A stretch of DNA of 64,000 nucleotides from positions 26,582,452-26,646,451 of the forward strand of contig NC_091140.1 in the NCBI RefSeq assembly GCF_041381155.1, written 5' to 3'. Every line of letters starts with the position of its first letter. The first letter of the stretch is position 1. This document shows positions 13,088 through 24,507 of the stretch, piece by piece. The stretch comes from Argopecten irradians (Eukaryota; Mollusca; Bivalvia; Pectinida; Pectinidae). A model generated the notes under the pieces. The model saw only the letters and a program-made list of their open reading frames with translations. It was not told the origin of the DNA and did not search any database. The position numbers and the translations under genes are program-made.

Positions 13088-15367
13088 GTTCATTTCAGAA
13101 TATTTTATTGTCAGATGTTACATACAATTGGAATTGGGCAACAGGCAACATGCCTATACACGCCCTCTCCTTACATATTAACAGTAGATACAAATTAATA
13201 TTGATATATACATAAATAATCTTAATTGCTATATTTATTTAATGATGATGATTTCCTAAAACATCAAGCTAGATATTGATAAACATCATATACAAAATGT
13301 CTCCTACTTCATATCATTACAAATAGAAAAAAAATGATTTTACAAGATATTCAACGAATTCAACGAAATCTATTCAACAAAATCAGCGAAATCTATTGAA
13401 ATCTATTGGTATCTCTGACAAAGCACTGAACTTTATCCAATATAGCTTTGTTAATGTTTATATCGTGTCTTTCAGAGCCTTGCAAAAATGTTTGTGTTGT
13501 CAGTGGTATATCATTGTCAAGTTCCAAGATAGAGTTAAAAAGGAGCCGTCTAGGGTTGACGTATAAAGGACAGTATAGAAAATAGTGTTCACGATCTTCG
13601 TTTTGAAATCCACACAGGCAGGCTGGACTGTCACTGAGATGAGAATTAAAGAGATCCGTATTAAGGTTACTAGCAAAATTTCTCAACTGACATAATAAAA
13701 TATTTGACATACGATCACCATTATATTTGAAAATATCGGAACATTGAGCTCTATTATCAAAGATATATGTATTTACTGTAAAACTTTTGATGGATCTAAC
13801 AGATGACATTGTAGGAAATGGACAGGACGGTTCGTTCCATTCGGTCATAATAGACGGGAAAAAGCTGTTTTTATATAACTGGGTTCTAGCTGCAGGAACA
13901 TTAAATAATCTGTTATGTCGGAAATTGTAATTATCACTAATATTTAAAGAGGGTTGTAATAATTCATAAATATGAGAAGGGCAATTGTTATTAAATATAT
14001 TGAAAAAAGTTATATTTCGATGTAGATGTCTTCGTTTAATAAGTGGTACTAGGCCAGATTCTTTATAAATTATAGCGTGACTTGTTCCCCTTCTTAAACC
14101 AGTTATAATGCGTGCTGCTTCAAGCTGAATTGACTCCAAAATATCACACTCAGATTGGTTGCAATTAGACCATACTATATTAGAATACTCGAGAATGGGT
14201 CGAATAAAGGAAGTATAAATAGTTTGAAGTGATTTTCTATCAAGTTTGAATTTCAGTAATCTGAGTATGTTTATTCTTTTGTATGCTTTCTCATATATAT
14301 AATTTATATGGGTAGACCAATTTGCCATTGAATTGAAATATACTCCTAAGTGATTATGATTGGTAACATTATTAATTTTTGTATTGTTGAAAAATAAATC
14401 AGGAATTAATATTTGGGAGTCAACTCGCCTTGAGAAAAGAAGAGATACATTTTTATCTGGATTAAAAAGTATGCCCCATTTTTCAGCCCACAAAGATATT
14501 TTTCTCATATCATTATTAAGAATTTCGGCAGATTCCTGTCTATTTCCTTCAATGAGACTTATCAAGGAAGTATCGTCACCAAACAATTTAACATTAGAAG
14601 AAATATCATCACCAATATCATTAATATACAATAGAAAGAGATATGGTCCCAGGACAGATCCCTGTGGTACCCCCGCCTGTATGGATTTAAAAGTAGATTT
14701 GAATCCATCAAAGACCACTCTCTGTCTCCTATTCTTCAAATAAGATGAAAACCATGTCAACATATTACCTTCGATTCCATATTTTTTAAGCTTATATATT
14801 AAACCATCATGCCAGACACGATCAAAAGCTTTGCTTATATCACAAAATATCATTCTCGCTTCATTGCCATTATCCAAATGTTTTACAATTGTGTCATATA
14901 TAGCTAATAGTTGATAGGTTGTTGAATCTTTAGGTAAAAATCCTGATTGATGTTTGGAGATTATGTTATATCTGGTAAGTTAGTTAAAAAGATTTTTAAA
15001 CACAATTTTTTCCATAATTTTGCTAAAAATAAGAGTCACAGAAATAGGTCTATAATTGGATGGATCACTTCGTAGACCTTTACCTTTATATATGGGTGTA
15101 ACATTGGCATTTTTCCATACATCAGGAAGCATACCAGATGATATAGAAATATTAAATATTACATGAAGAGGTTTTATAATTGACTGAGAGACACCCTTTA
15201 TGAATTGTGGAGGAATAGTATCAGGGCCTGAAGGTTTATTGGTGTTGAGAAGATGAAGTTGATCAATTATGTCTTGTTCTGTAATGTCGAAAGTTGATAA
15301 TGTATGCTGTGGCTGAGGGCTGTCAGGAGGTAAATCGTCAACATTCTTATTAGAAACAGATATAGAT
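13088..15367 (-). mobile_element. 5'-truncated LINE (non-LTR retrotransposon)
   Basis: A 2.28-kb insertion on the minus strand, bounded by 9-bp target-site duplications. Reading on the minus strand it starts inside ORF2, upstream of the reverse transcriptase fingers, runs through the palm and a long C-terminal region, and ends with ~305 bp of 3' UTR. An AATAAA lies 15-20 bp from the 3' end and there is no poly(A) tail. ORF1 and the endonuclease part are missing, as expected from incomplete target-primed reverse transcription. The lack of poly(A) and the RT motifs suit the Jockey/CR1-like superfamilies, but I cannot assign a clade. Confidence 0.93.
13393..15367 (-). pseudogene. LINE ORF2 reverse transcriptase, truncated, one stop codon
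   Basis: One reading frame runs from the insertion edge at 15,367 to a stop at 13,393, broken only by a TAA at 14,982-14,980. Upstream of that stop are the early RT blocks (K-P-S-G-P-D, then N-Y-R-P-I-S). Downstream, counting residues from 14,877, are motif A (FCDISKAFD, 11-19), motif B (GVPQGSVLG, 69-77) and motif C (FGDD, 99-102). Most elements of this kind have F-A-D-D in motif C, so the Ala-to-Gly change is unusual. The C-terminus carries C-x-C-G followed by H-Y-x-L-x-C-P, a Cys/His pattern common at the end of LINE ORF2 proteins. With no endonuclease and an internal stop, it is inactive. Confidence 0.93.
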
Positions 15368-15376
15368 GCTTTGACA
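15368..15376. repeat. Target-site duplication, right
   Basis: GCTTTGACA, the exact copy of 13,079-13,087. The duplication-unit sequence resumes immediately after it (TGCAGTTG; compare TGAAATTG at 25,126). Confidence 0.9.
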
Positions 15377-15721
15377 TGCAGTTGTTTTTAAACAATCCAT
15401 TATTGCCCTGGCTTGTTTCCTGATACCTAGTGACATTTATACGGCACGCTGTATATTATATCATATACGAAAATAATATCAAATGTGTGTCTATGGATTC
15501 AGAATATATCTATTATTTTGTGTTATACAGTTTGTTGATAATCATTCTTTTTGGTGAAATTTGGTTGTGTTTTATGGTCGGCCGAGTATAGACATTGACA
15601 AATTATTAAATATATATAAAGACAGAGAAACATATCTATAGAGCCAAATACCTGTGTTAGCAGTGCATCGAAAGTTCTACAAAGTACAAAATTAAGAAAG
15701 AGGATACGCATTTGCGAGGGC

Positions 15722-16031
15722 ATGAAGGTGTATTCAAGATTAGAAAAGCATAGAACAACCCTTAATGACACTAACAGCGCTTCAAGATATATAGGGGACT
15801 GTGACACAGATAATAAGCATGAATGTAACAGAATTGGAAAAAAGTATCGCGCCACATGGGGCATGAAACAGCAGTGCATCGAAAGTTTCATGGACTGCAA
15901 AAGTATGAGATAGAACTTAAGTCAGCAAGCTTTTGTAAGCAGTTGAAAATGGGTGTGCTAGCAGATTCAACGGGAAATATTTCGATGATATTGACAGACA
16001 TGACATTGACTAACAAACTTCCACTCCTGTA
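15722..16031 (+). pseudogene. Relic matching the 74-codon ORF of units 3 and 4
   Basis: Homologous to 25,346-25,552 and 34,727-34,933, but frameshifted by an extra A in GGAAAAAAGTATC and by a small insertion (GGACTGCAAAAG). The conserved block (H-M-G-H then V-H-R-K-F in the other copies) is therefore split across frames. See the entry at 25,346 for what the block may be. Confidence 0.5.
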
Positions 16032-16544
16032 AATGGTCCTTCACTAAACTAAATTCTGAATTCTGAAAATAAAAATGAGCGTAGGAATGCTTTAATAAAC
16101 GACAAATAACAACGATAAGAGTAGAAAACTGGTTAAGGGGAAGTCTGATACTATTTCTGATTTCTGATAATCAAGCAGAGGTTAGTAAAGTAAAATGTCT
16201 TTGCAAAAGCGAAAGTATACAGAAATGTGATTTAGCTTATAATATGTAACATCCTATTAACAGTCTGAGTAATTTAAGGACGGCCAATTACAAGTTGTTG
16301 ACATGCATATAGGAAACAGTACAGACATTTGTATTATTAATATAACATGGACAAGCCTAAGATGGCGGAGGACAATATTTCAGTCCATATACTTATGAGT
16401 TACAAATGTATATACGTAAGAAGTATGATCACTACAAGGGCAACATTGAAACTGGTGACAATTCAATATAATTTTTCATGTATTTTGCTCTTAATTCTGA
16501 AAATGCCGGACTAGTGCATCATAATAAGATTTCAGAATATAGTT

Positions 16545-16830
16545 ATTAGGGCTTTTCACTAAAAGGTGAAAAGACGTGTTGGTTTTTGTGAACTTTCTTA
16601 TTCTTCTTAGGGCTTTTCATCAAATGGTGAAAAGACATATTGTTTTCATTAAGTTTCTTATATTCATTATTCTTTTTCTTATTCTTCTTCTTCGTATTGT
16701 TGTGAACGCTCTATCAGTCAAATGGTATGATATAGGATACAAAATAGTTCTGTAGGCTTAAAACATAAAATCACAAAAAAGCTAGAACTCAAGAAGTATA
16801 AAAGTTATTATGTCTTCAAATCTTTTCGAT
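16545..16830 (+). repeat. Repeat element with TTTTCACCAAATGGTGAAAA palindrome (unit 2)
   Basis: Contains two near-palindromes (GGCTTTTCACTAAAAGGTG and CTTTTCATCAAATGGTGAAAAG) followed by a T/C-rich tract and a conserved block (GTGAACGCTCTATCAGTC ... AACTCAAGAAGTAT). The same arrangement is at 26,250-26,560 and 35,560-35,850. The structure looks like a short non-autonomous element captured in the duplication unit, but no target-site duplication was identified. Confidence 0.45.
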
Positions 16831-17475
16831 AATATATTTTAAAACATTAAGCGATCTTCTGCTCTAAACGACCACTTCAATTCCTTTCAAGCGTTTTCAC
16901 TATATATTTTAATTCTATTAAACGACCATCTCTCTAACGCGACTAGAATAGCCAACATACCCTAAGTTGTTTGAGTTCAAGCTTTAAGATTATAAATATG
17001 AAAAGTTTTAAAAGTTAATGTTTTGACATCATGATGTCAACGAGTAAAACAGTAAAACTGTGATACTTAAATATCCCAATTCAAGTGAGTGTACCAGAGA
17101 CTAAGGTTGTTTATAAGGTTATATTATTAAAGATCTGCTGAGAAACTTTTTATATTAAATATATTACATCATTTTATTGAACCATTTTTTTAAATTAATA
17201 TTTTAATCCATATCAATTTATTTGATTGAACCAGAGACGTCGCTGATTGAACACAAGTATAATACTGTATGTTTGTAATATGTTTCTTAATAAAATACTG
17301 AAACTTTTCTTTGGTTGAATTAAATTTCCAAATATTAAATAGTATGTTATATAGTTTTCTTTAAACAAACCGTGTTTCAATTACGTAGTTGTGGTAGTAC
17401 AGTTACGTAGCTTGGATAAAAGAAAGTATGAATCGCCATGGTAAGTGCTGACTAGCAGAGAATGACAATGGAGGA

Positions 17476-17673
17476 TTAAGATGGATATAAGTCAAAGTTT
17501 GAAGAATTGTTTGTACTTATGTCAGGGTGTTGTAGAAGTACTGTATGTAGACGGAAAACACGTTTTGTTCTGCCCTTAGCTTTTGCAGATAGCATAACCA
17601 CACACAAAGTTGTCTTTTCCTTAAACTTTAATCTTTTGGTTGTCATTGTTGTCAAAAGTTGAGGTGAAACCAC
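17476..17673 (-). other. Small ORF kept in three duplication units, function unknown
   Basis: A 65-codon minus-strand frame beginning M-V-S-P-Q-L-L-T-T. It recurs at 28,114-28,311 with three amino-acid differences, and as a longer, more changed version at 39,570-39,821. The conservation follows from the recent duplication and is not proof of coding. There is no recognisable domain, signal peptide or splice context. Most likely it is non-coding sequence that happens to be open. Confidence 0.2.
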
Positions 17674-20262
17674 GTGGTAAAAAGCTACAAAAAGGAGAAA
17701 AGGTATACGATAATGCTATATAATCAAATCTAACATCAGATAAAACAAAGGCTAATGACTAGGTATCATCACAAAAAACATCATAAACATCGTTATCATC
17801 TTACTTACACTGTGAGCTCATTTACGCATTGTTAGTTTTGTAAATATGAATGTAAATATTAAAATTCATTACTTGGTAACACCTTTTACACATATCATGT
17901 TAATTTCACGTCGATAATCCTCAAATTATACGACTGTTCTATGACCCAGCAGATGTCCCGCTTCCTCTAGCTTCCAACAAGGGGTAATAACAAAATGCAC
18001 GAATAATGTGAAAGAGATCGTGAGCATAATGTGATAAAATTAAATCAGAAAGAATCAACGAAATGAAAAAAAAAATGAAAATCTGATATAAAATATATAA
18101 TTCGCCTTATTATGCATTAAACCAAAATTAGACAGCTGTCTGTACGCGAATATACACATGTGTATTTGGACATGTACATATACGTGTCTGCTGGTAGATT
18201 AGGGAGACAAAACAACCTAGAAATAGGCACAATTATATTGACGCCGTTAAAACAAATTATAACTAATTACATGTATATTTCCAATAACTAAATAGTCTTG
18301 TTTAAACTATTTTCATTACCTAAATATACATGTACATGATTTGTACGTCTGTGTAGATCATCGATCTTTCTAAATATTAGTTAAAAAGTAATAAAATAAA
18401 GACAAACTTTCGCCGGAGATTGCCACTTTTGTCTTCCTTAACCCTCGTTAAAATACAGTTCATATTTTAAGACACTGACCATGTATTCTCTATGTACCAG
18501 GTACATATACGTATTTGTCAGGTATACAACAGCTCTCATCGAGAGAGAAAGTCAGGTTTAGTATAATCCTTAAAAAGTTTTAATTGGATAATATCAACAA
18601 AATAACGATATTATTATTTCTTATTTTATCATATCTCGTACCCCTTCTGTAACCCAACGTGCAAAGTTGTACCTGTCAGATAGTACATGTAGCTTTGCAT
18701 TTTCATAACGAAGTTACATACGTTTACCTTTTTACTTCTTCATAAGTGTCCATTATTCTGTTTTAACAGATCGGATTTGAGAAATTTTTATTTTCTGTCT
18801 GTTTCATATCATAGAATAATCTTGGACTACCAGGCTTTTGTTGATAATGGACCATTGCTATTTCCATTCTTTACCGCGTTAACAGCACGACGTACATGCC
18901 CAGCTCCGAATGTAAGTTCGATCGGAAACCGTCGGTACATTCCGTACACGCGGTCTTGCTTTTATTTGTTGGTTACAAACAAATCAAAGACAATTATATA
19001 TATTTGAATTACTTATACTTCGAACTACTTGGTAATCTTGGTTTATAACTGTAGGCATTGGGGACAAAATAAAGAATATCTTTTTTCGTTTTCCGATAAG
19101 TATTTGAGCGCAACTTATGCGGGAGCCCATATTTAAGTGTCCTTACACAGGAGTAGATTAATTCAACACACAACCATATATTTTTTATACTTTTAAATTT
19201 CTTTAATTTTTTTTGAATAAAGAATGACATAAAATTACCGTACACATAGAAACATAAGGATTAGTTTGCTCTGTCATGACTTTGTCATCTCTGTTACACG
19301 GAATAGCATAATAACCAACTTATTTTTATATTAATTGTCTGGTTTCTAAAGAAATACCAATTGGTCTTTGTCACGGAAAGCAAGTAAGGGATCAGGTAGG
19401 TAATTGTGTACTAATTTATTTAGACCTATTATATTTACTTATGATTTTATAACAATAACATGCTAGCATTCTAATCAAAGTTCAGTGTTCATTGTCTACT
19501 CCATAAAATCGTTTATACGTAGTCTACGGAAATGATAAGGAAAATTGAATTCTGATAAGATTGACAAATTAGAAAACTGACAGCATTAATATATCTATCA
19601 AAATCAAAGTCGACAAACGCAAGTTATTTTATGTCTGTTAAAATGAATAGAGTTACTTTTAGTTCTGATAAAATATCATTGATAAAATAATTTTTAATAA
19701 ACTATTTTCTTTAGTAATCCCAGTTAATTTCAAAAAGTATGCACAAAATGGAATAAATAAATAAATGTAAATATTGCATCTAGGATCAAAATATTCGTAA
19801 AAGTTTATGTGAAATATATCTGCACAATGCTGAAATTTATATACACCATATATTAAACTGAAATATTATCTTAAGTTATTCATGCCGTAAATTTCATAAT
19901 CACGAATAAAAAAAAGAGCTTTTGATATGTTATTTACCACCACACACGGTAAACAATTACAACAAATACATAGGTTTTAATTTGTTAAAGTTATATTAGA
20001 CTTCAAAATACCGGCAGTACTGTCAAAAATCATATTTACGTCAATAATGCAGTTGAATGAGTACATATGGTCAAACAAAGAACCAAGCTGTGGTCTATAA
20101 ATTCTATTCACATTTTACAAGAGTTCTAGTAATTTTAAGTCATTTCTTCTTCAGTAATTTCATCTGAACATATCAAGTAAAGTATTAAAAACCAGAACTA
20201 TTACAGTGAATACATTCTGTTTCATAGCCAATGCTTATAATTTCAACTTTAAACATATTGCT

Positions 20263-21503
20263 ATATTTACACTTGCTAGGCTTGGTCACTATACTCTAAT
20301 ACTAGCCGATTTTGTTTACCATAACTGCATGGTAACATTGAACTTTGAACTTGCGTATGAAAATGTTCTGTGCAACGTAAAAGGACTACTTTTTTAAAAA
20401 AGAAACACATGGCTTTGTTTACATTTTGACGCAACATTACGTGTATATTGTTGTTTTTCATAGAATTTTGGAAAAATCTAAACAATATATACATGTTTTA
20501 TATTTATATATGATTCAAACAATTTTTGAATTAACAATTGTATAAAGAAACGGAAAAATATCCCGACCGGGCCGACGTGCTTTCATTTTTGTTAAAAATG
20601 ATGGGTGTCAAATGTAAACATTACCTACAAATGTATGTGCCTATGTTCGTCCTACGATCGAGTCTTTGGGGTGGACGGGCGTGAGACCCTCTGATAGAGC
20701 TGAGGTCAGTTATAAACATATCCTCTTGTCTTTGTTCTTTGAGAATTTAATCATGTGTATTATAAAACATGCACCGCTAGTAATCCACGTGTTGACAGTT
20801 ACGCGTCACCACAAATACATATAAGTGAAGTTGTTCCATAGATGGCGATGGATCTAAGCGTAGATTATATAATCACATGGCTCCGAAGGATGTAATATCG
20901 TCAAGTCAGACGACAATCTCAAACAAATTTAGCTACTTGAACACTGGTGTTTTGACAACTTCGGAAAACTCCAGTGTGTAAGCGTGCGTCAGCCTCGCCT
21001 CGCTGCACAATAACGGTCACCGAGTTCACACATGTGGCCGTGAACAAATACTTTATGTTATTACGCTATATATAAACTTTAAGCAAAATTGAATACCTAT
21101 TTAAAGTTCTGACCTGATTAAATAAAATTAACTCTGAAATTTACTTTGTTTGTCATGTTTATTTTACACTAAAATATTGAACTTTTTTTTGTCGTCGCGG
21201 ATGAATAATTCTACCTTACGTGAAGCGTCATCATTCGCTGTTCAATTGAGTAAGCTCCTCCCACTTTTGACCGACTTTTATTGAATAATTACGTCACTTT
21301 CAAATGACGATTTTATTGCATAAAATATTAATAAAAAGTCGTGTGAGTGTAAATATAGGGATTGGATTTCGTTTTTATGTTAACCATGCTTGTATGGAGC
21401 AATTCCGCTAAGAATATATGTAAAACGCGCCCCATAGAATATATTCTTAAAGGAATTGCTCCATACAAGCATGGTTAACATAAAAACGAAATCCAATCCC
21501 TAT
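20263..21503. mobile_element. 1.24-kb insertion specific to unit 2
   Basis: Units 3 and 4 run directly from the ...TTTAAACATATTGCT-like sequence into TTTTTCAAAGCTTAG (30,900; 45,735). Unit 2 has ~1,241 bp between the same two points. Two other units lack it, so insertion is more likely than two losses. It encodes nothing recognisable. It ends with a 65-bp-arm palindrome and has no terminal inverted repeat at its two ends. A non-autonomous DNA element is likely; class unknown. Confidence 0.6.
21355..21503. repeat. Long near-perfect palindrome
   Basis: Arms at 21,355-21,419 and 21,439-21,503, each 65 bp with about two mismatches, around a 19-bp spacer containing ACGCGCCCC. The outer ends are ATAGGGATTGG / CCAATCCCTAT. 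It could form a very stable hairpin or cruciform. It sits at the right edge of the unit-2-specific insertion. Confidence 0.92.
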
Positions 21504-21654
21504 TTTTGATATTTTCAAAGCTTAGTCTACGGCTTGCAAAAGATTACTGATGATTTTTTATTAGTTTTCCGCATGTAAATAAAAATAGCTATTTTTTCTA
21601 TATTTATTTTAATTTTGAAGAGAATTATACATATTCAGAGATACATGTTTCCTC

Positions 21655-22035
21655 ACTCACGACATAAACACCAATTCACATCATATTCAGGATGATATTA
21701 ATATATTGTCATCTTCGTTTATCATCATTATCCTCAAAAATGACCATCACATTCATATCATTTTCCCTCACCAATGATCATCACTTATATTCGCATCATC
21801 GTTAAGCATACCAATATATTATTATCAAACAGGAAAATTATTGTATTATTATCTACCAGGTACATTATCATCAAAGATCATCATAAACCGATAGACCCAC
21901 TCACATCATAATTCAACATGACATAAATATCATATTATCATAATGAATCATCATCCTCGACAATGATCATGATATACACTTACATCATCACTCAATATGT
22001 TATCAAAAAATATCATCCTCATCAATAGTCGACTG
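21655..22035. repeat. ATC/ATCATC-rich degenerate tract
   Basis: A low-complexity stretch dominated by TCATCA/ATCATC words upstream of gene copy 2. It is kept at the same place in unit 3 (about 31,075-31,440) and unit 4 (about 45,900-46,230). Confidence 0.7.
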
Positions 22036-22247
22036 ATAAAAATCACTTTCGCTAAGTTATGGCACGTATTTTGTAATCACCATTCGTTTCTAATTTGATA
22101 ATTTTACTTTCTTTAACATCATCTCTGTGTAATTTGAAAACCATTTTTAATTGATTAAAGCAATAATGTATACATAATTTATTTCATAAAGTCAGGCTTC
22201 ATCTATGTTTTTGACAGTATGAGTTACCAGATGTATATATTGTTTTC

Positions 22248-22250
22248 AGA
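22248..22250 (+). other. Probable 3' splice site in the 5' UTR of gene copy 2
   Basis: TATATTGTTTTCAG immediately precedes AATAACGACCAC, 24 bases before the ATG. The pyrimidine-AG context is kept exactly at 31,650 (copy 3) and at 46,433 (dead copy 4), always 24 bases before the ATG. This suggests that the coding exon is joined to an upstream non-coding exon. The donor was not identified. Confidence 0.45.
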
Positions 22251-22273
22251 ATAACGACCACTGTATCCTAATT

Positions 22274-23920
22274 ATGGCGAACCAACTAAGCTATCTTTCC
22301 TCTCCGAATCCTGTACCACTCCTGTACAAGGCGATTCCCGATATAGTGCAGGAGAATACGCAGAGAAATCCTGATAAAGAAATCTGCGTTGAAAGGGGTC
22401 TAGGCAAAGGAAGAAGATCACTGACGTATGCTGAACTGCTGAACAAATCAACTTATATTGCAAAATATCTTATTACTAAGGGAGTCAAACCTGGCGATAC
22501 CGTCGCTATAATAGGACCAAACTCGCTAGAATGGATAATTGGGGAGTTCGCCATCTTCGCAACAGGAGCTGTGGCAGCCCAGACGTACAAAACATCTGAG
22601 TCGTTTGCGGAGACTTTGAAAAATTTAGAGTTCATAAGATGTAATGTTATTCTCATCGATGTAGGCCGAGATGAACAGTATATGTTGGACATGGTGGAAT
22701 ATGTCAATAGTATGGAAGCCACAAAGAATGATTTGAATATTCTCTTGCTAAAACAGTCGACACCTTTATCTCCTTTCTCTTCACTAGCCGATGTTACTCT
22801 CACACCAGAACAGGAAGAGCTGTCGTTGCCCAAGGTGCAGCCAGAAAGTACTGCAATTATTTTTCTTACTTCTGGCTCAACCGGAGTTCCAAAGATGATT
22901 GAGAACACTCATTTGTCAATTATTAATTATCAGGACGTTGGCGAAGGATCGACGACCGTCAACCAGGAAGAAACATTTTACAACGACCGACCATTCTGCT
23001 GGAGTGGTGGTATACCCGTGATCAGTATCCTGAGAGGCACCAAACGAGTGTTCACAGTAACTGAAATCGCCTTGATGAAAGATAATATTATGACTGTTTG
23101 GAGTATCATTAAGGAGGAACGATGTACTACAGCACTTTTGCTTCCTTATACACTGATCGATATCCTGGAAAACTTGGAAAGAATTGTAGAACAGGGATAC
23201 AAAATGTCTGCCATCACCACCGGAGGGCAAAGCGTCGGAAGACATATCACTGAAATCATCGGCAAATGTACGGAGAAACTGTTCTTGGGTTACGGGTTGT
23301 CCGAGACCTGGTGGGTGTCTTTTACAGCACTTTCACTGGACACAGACGAAGGTTATATCGGTGAGCTGTTTCCGGGATATGAGGTCAAGATTACCGGACC
23401 CGGTGATGAAACTCTTATTCGTGGAGAACTAGGCGACATCCTAGTAAGGGCTAGGTCGATGATGAAGTCCTATTGGAACTCTCCGGAACTGAACGCAGCA
23501 TCCTTTACTGATGGCGGCTGGTTCCGTACTGGGGACATTGGATTTATATCATCGGAAGGCAAGCTTTTCTTGAGAGGCAAATCCAGGGACGTCATAAAAC
23601 GAGGAGGTATGAAGGTATTGATCAGCGTAGTGGAGGCAGCTATCTCCAACTTTCCAGAGATCAAGGATGTGGCTGTGGTGCCTGTACCAGACAAACGGCT
23701 CCTTGAGGAAGTGTGTGCTTGTTATATACTGAACAATGATTTACACACAACGGAAGCTGAACTGGACAGGAAATGTAGGAAAATTCTCGGCAATAATGTT
23801 TTGGGAAACTCGCCTACATTCTTTCTCCGATTTGATACTTTTCCAAGACTAAGGACCGGTAAAACTGACAAAAACATTTTAAAAGGTTTAGCCTTAGAAA
23901 AGCTTAATGTCAAAAACTGA
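22274..23920 (+). CDS. AMP-binding acyl-CoA synthetase-like protein, copy 2
   Basis: A 548-residue class I adenylate-forming enzyme (acyl-CoA synthetase / 4-coumarate-CoA ligase / luciferase superfamily, normally 530-600 residues). Such enzymes activate a carboxylate with ATP to an acyl-adenylate and usually pass it to CoA. Motifs in order: A3 P-loop TSGSTGVPKM (199-208), A5 GYGLSE (339-344), A7 GWFRTGD (415-421, with Asp421 the ribose-binding acid), A8 hinge RGKSRDVIKRGG (434-445), and A10 RTGK with the catalytic Lys530. After the hinge the usual P-x-E-[IL]-E pattern is replaced by I-S-V-V-E, so only the last Glu remains. No clear mitochondrial presequence, membrane segment or peroxisomal C-terminus (it ends N-V-K-N). 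The whole protein is in one exon. The ATG is supported by alignment with copies 3 and 4 and by the conserved upstream splice acceptor. The substrate cannot be told from sequence; a medium-chain fatty acid or aromatic acid is only a guess. Confidence 0.93.
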   Translation: MANQLSYLSSPNPVPLLYKAIPDIVQENTQRNPDKEICVERGLGKGRRSLTYAELLNKSTYIAKYLITKGVKPGDTVAIIGPNSLEWIIGEFAIFATGAVAAQTYKTSESFAETLKNLEFIRCNVILIDVGRDEQYMLDMVEYVNSMEATKNDLNILLLKQSTPLSPFSSLADVTLTPEQEELSLPKVQPESTAIIFLTSGSTGVPKMIENTHLSIINYQDVGEGSTTVNQEETFYNDRPFCWSGGIPVISILRGTKRVFTVTEIALMKDNIMTVWSIIKEERCTTALLLPYTLIDILENLERIVEQGYKMSAITTGGQSVGRHITEIIGKCTEKLFLGYGLSETWWVSFTALSLDTDEGYIGELFPGYEVKITGPGDETLIRGELGDILVRARSMMKSYWNSPELNAASFTDGGWFRTGDIGFISSEGKLFLRGKSRDVIKRGGMKVLISVVEAAISNFPEIKDVAVVPVPDKRLLEEVCACYILNNDLHTTEAELDRKCRKILGNNVLGNSPTFFLRFDTFPRLRTGKTDKNILKGLALEKLNVKN

Positions 23921-24501
23921 CAGCTGCAACTACGATATCTATATAGCCATATGTAACCAAAGCATGTATGTCTGCGCCTAAGTATCATCAATTTAATCGG
24001 AGTACTATTGTTTTCTTATCAAAGGCTCGGACGAATTATGCCAGTGTTACTCGCTTTGACATGTTAAATAAGATGATTGAATATAAAAGGTCAACTGTCA
24101 AAGTTTGTGGAAGAAAATAGACTATGGTGTCCATGAAATTCGCAGCAGTATCGCTATAGAAACATAAAAGAGGCAAGGTTTTTCCAAGGCCTACAGTATA
24201 ACGGGATTTCTGTACACGGAATAATAAGCTTGTATTGCACAACAGGCAGCACATACAGATAAAGCTCTAATTCTGCATTATCAAGTCCAATACGGGCATG
24301 GAACTGACCACTATATTTAGAAACAAAGAACAGCATAGATCTGTTAATTTGCTAAAAGATCACGATGATTTCTGCAGTCTTTAGTGACATGTATATCTAA
24401 AAATTCTTTGTAGCTATTTTCCTTCATGTTCTATCCTTTTTTGAGTTTAAATATAAAACATTATTATTGTGTTAGCACGCTTTGTTCTTTCACAAGGATG
24501 A

Positions 24502-24507
24502 AATAAA
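24502..24507 (+). other. Candidate polyadenylation signal for copy 2
   Basis: AATAAA in GGATGAAATAAATTACC, ~580 bases after the stop codon. It is kept in copy 3 at 33,878-33,883 and in the 3' flank of copy 4 near 48,300. Other AATAAA-like words occur closer to the stop, so the site actually used is uncertain. Confidence 0.35.

Noticed and set aside
22272..24336. Antisense ORFs opposite the AMP-binding genes (also at 31,673-33,737 and 46,456-47,861)
   Set aside because: They recur only because the coding strand is duplicated, have no domain, and are shadows of the real reading frame.
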